A stretch of DNA of 5,116 bases. It comes from an uncultured Oscillibacter sp. GTDB lineage: Bacteria; Bacillota; Clostridia; Oscillospirales; Oscillospiraceae. Below the pieces are notes generated by a model. That model saw only the letters and a program-made list of their open reading frames with translations. It was not told the origin of the DNA and searched no databases. Position 1 is the first letter of the stretch. Each line of letters starts with the position of its first letter. Shown here piece by piece: positions 4,696-5,116 of this stretch. The DNA is taken from the NCBI GenBank assembly GCA_937884915.1, contig CALAAN010000378.1:1-5116 (forward strand). The letters are read 5' to 3'. A program made the translations under genes and the position numbers.

Positions 4696-5116
4696 TTATT
4701 CTCCCTCGTTTTCTGCCAGCGGGTTGGGGCGGTAACCATCCATCAGCGCGTCGTTTTCCATGACAAACGGCCGCGTCACGTCTTGGTCCCAGGCCGTGTC
4801 GTACTTTTCCATCAGATAATCGCTCAGTTCCGTGCGGTTCTGGAATTTCAGCAGACGGTACGGCTCCTGGAATGCGACCTTTTCGACAAAATACAGCGCG
4901 CCGTCCTCCGCATGCAGCAGCACGCCTGTATGACCAATGAACAACGTATTGTCGTCATCAGAGAACTTATCGTGGAAGACAACGGAGATCAAGCTCACCT
5001 TGCCTGCCGAAAACGTAACGCCGCGCGCTACCCAGCCGTCTTGAAGCGCCTTGACCTGTGCCTGCACGTCTGTGCCGTCCGCGGCGTTCACCGGCGCGAA
5101 CAGCGCGCAGAACTTG
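4696..5116 (-). CDS. DUF4300-family protein, C-terminal part (5' end outside the window)
   Basis: The frame is open to the window edge: upstream of the GTG at 5091 it reads K-F-C-A-L-F-A-P and continues out of the window, so that GTG is an internal Val and the true start is not visible. At least 139 residues are present. The segments FSDDDNTLFIGHTGVLL, LYFVEKVAFQEPYRLLKFQNRTELSDYLMEKYD and RPFVMENDALMDGYRPNP match what I remember of the conserved C-terminus of DUF4300 proteins, which are about 300-residue, often lipoprotein-type, secreted proteins of Firmicutes with no known function. GHTG and the E-K-A-F-Q-E-P-Y block are the likely core of the fold. Whether a lipobox is present cannot be seen. 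The stop at 4698-4696 is followed closely by the terminator at 4646-4683. There is no functional link to tex beyond convergence. Family assignment is from recall of the motif pattern. Confidence 0.82.
   Translation of the reverse strand, partial: KFCALFAPVNAADGTDVQAQVKALQDGWVARGVTFSAGKVSLISVVFHDKFSDDDNTLFIGHTGVLLHAEDGALYFVEKVAFQEPYRLLKFQNRTELSDYLMEKYDTAWDQDVTRPFVMENDALMDGYRPNPLAENEGE

Noticed and set aside
5089..5091. GTG at 5091 as the start of the DUF4300 gene
   Set aside because: The frame continues without a stop to the window edge, and 131 residues would be much shorter than the family; the GTG is an internal valine codon.

Overview
The window looks like chromosomal DNA from a GC-rich, low-oxygen Gram-positive bacterium, most likely a gut member of the Clostridia (Oscillospirales-like). 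The grounds are the protein families seen (a Hanks-type kinase paired with a small XRE regulator, an ECF S component with a DUF4430 protein, DUF4300), the strong Shine-Dalgarno sequences, and the GC-rich third codon positions. The taxon is an inference from family resemblance only; there is no rRNA or other marker here.

Layout. At the left edge (minus strand) lies the first part of an unidentified gene whose start is coupled to the end of a small Ser/Thr protein kinase gene (17-721, minus). The kinase is transcribed divergently from a 145-residue XRE-type helix-turn-helix regulator (831-1268, plus). Their shared ~100-bp region holds two overlapping, opposed promoters and a 19-bp inverted repeat, a layout suited to mutual control. 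A strong bidirectional terminator (1301-1333) separates the regulator from a convergent two-gene operon on the minus strand: a membrane-anchored DUF4430 (transcobalamin-like) protein (1846-2244) followed, with a 14-nt overlap, by an ECF-transporter S component (1335-1859). Together these look like a vitamin-type (possibly cobalamin-related) uptake unit, using an ECF energizing module encoded elsewhere.

A 281-bp divergent region (2245-2525) carries well-formed promoters for the DUF4430 operon (leftward) and for tex (rightward), several inverted repeats with a shared GCATCG half-site, and a terminator-like hairpin in the DUF4430 leader. tex (2526-4634, plus) encodes the conserved Tex/YhgF RNA-binding transcription accessory factor. 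It is nearly full length but lacks about 17 residues of the N-terminal helical region that are present in E. coli Tex. A 16-bp-stem terminator (4646-4683) separates tex from the convergent 3' part of a DUF4300-family gene (4696-5116, minus), which runs off the right edge.

Coding density is high. The only non-coding stretches are the two divergent regulatory regions and the two convergent terminator regions. No RNA gene, insertion sequence, CRISPR array or origin was seen. The best candidates for under-described biology are the transcobalamin-like/ECF pair with its structured leader, the kinase/XRE pair with its interlocked promoters, and the internal deletion in Tex.
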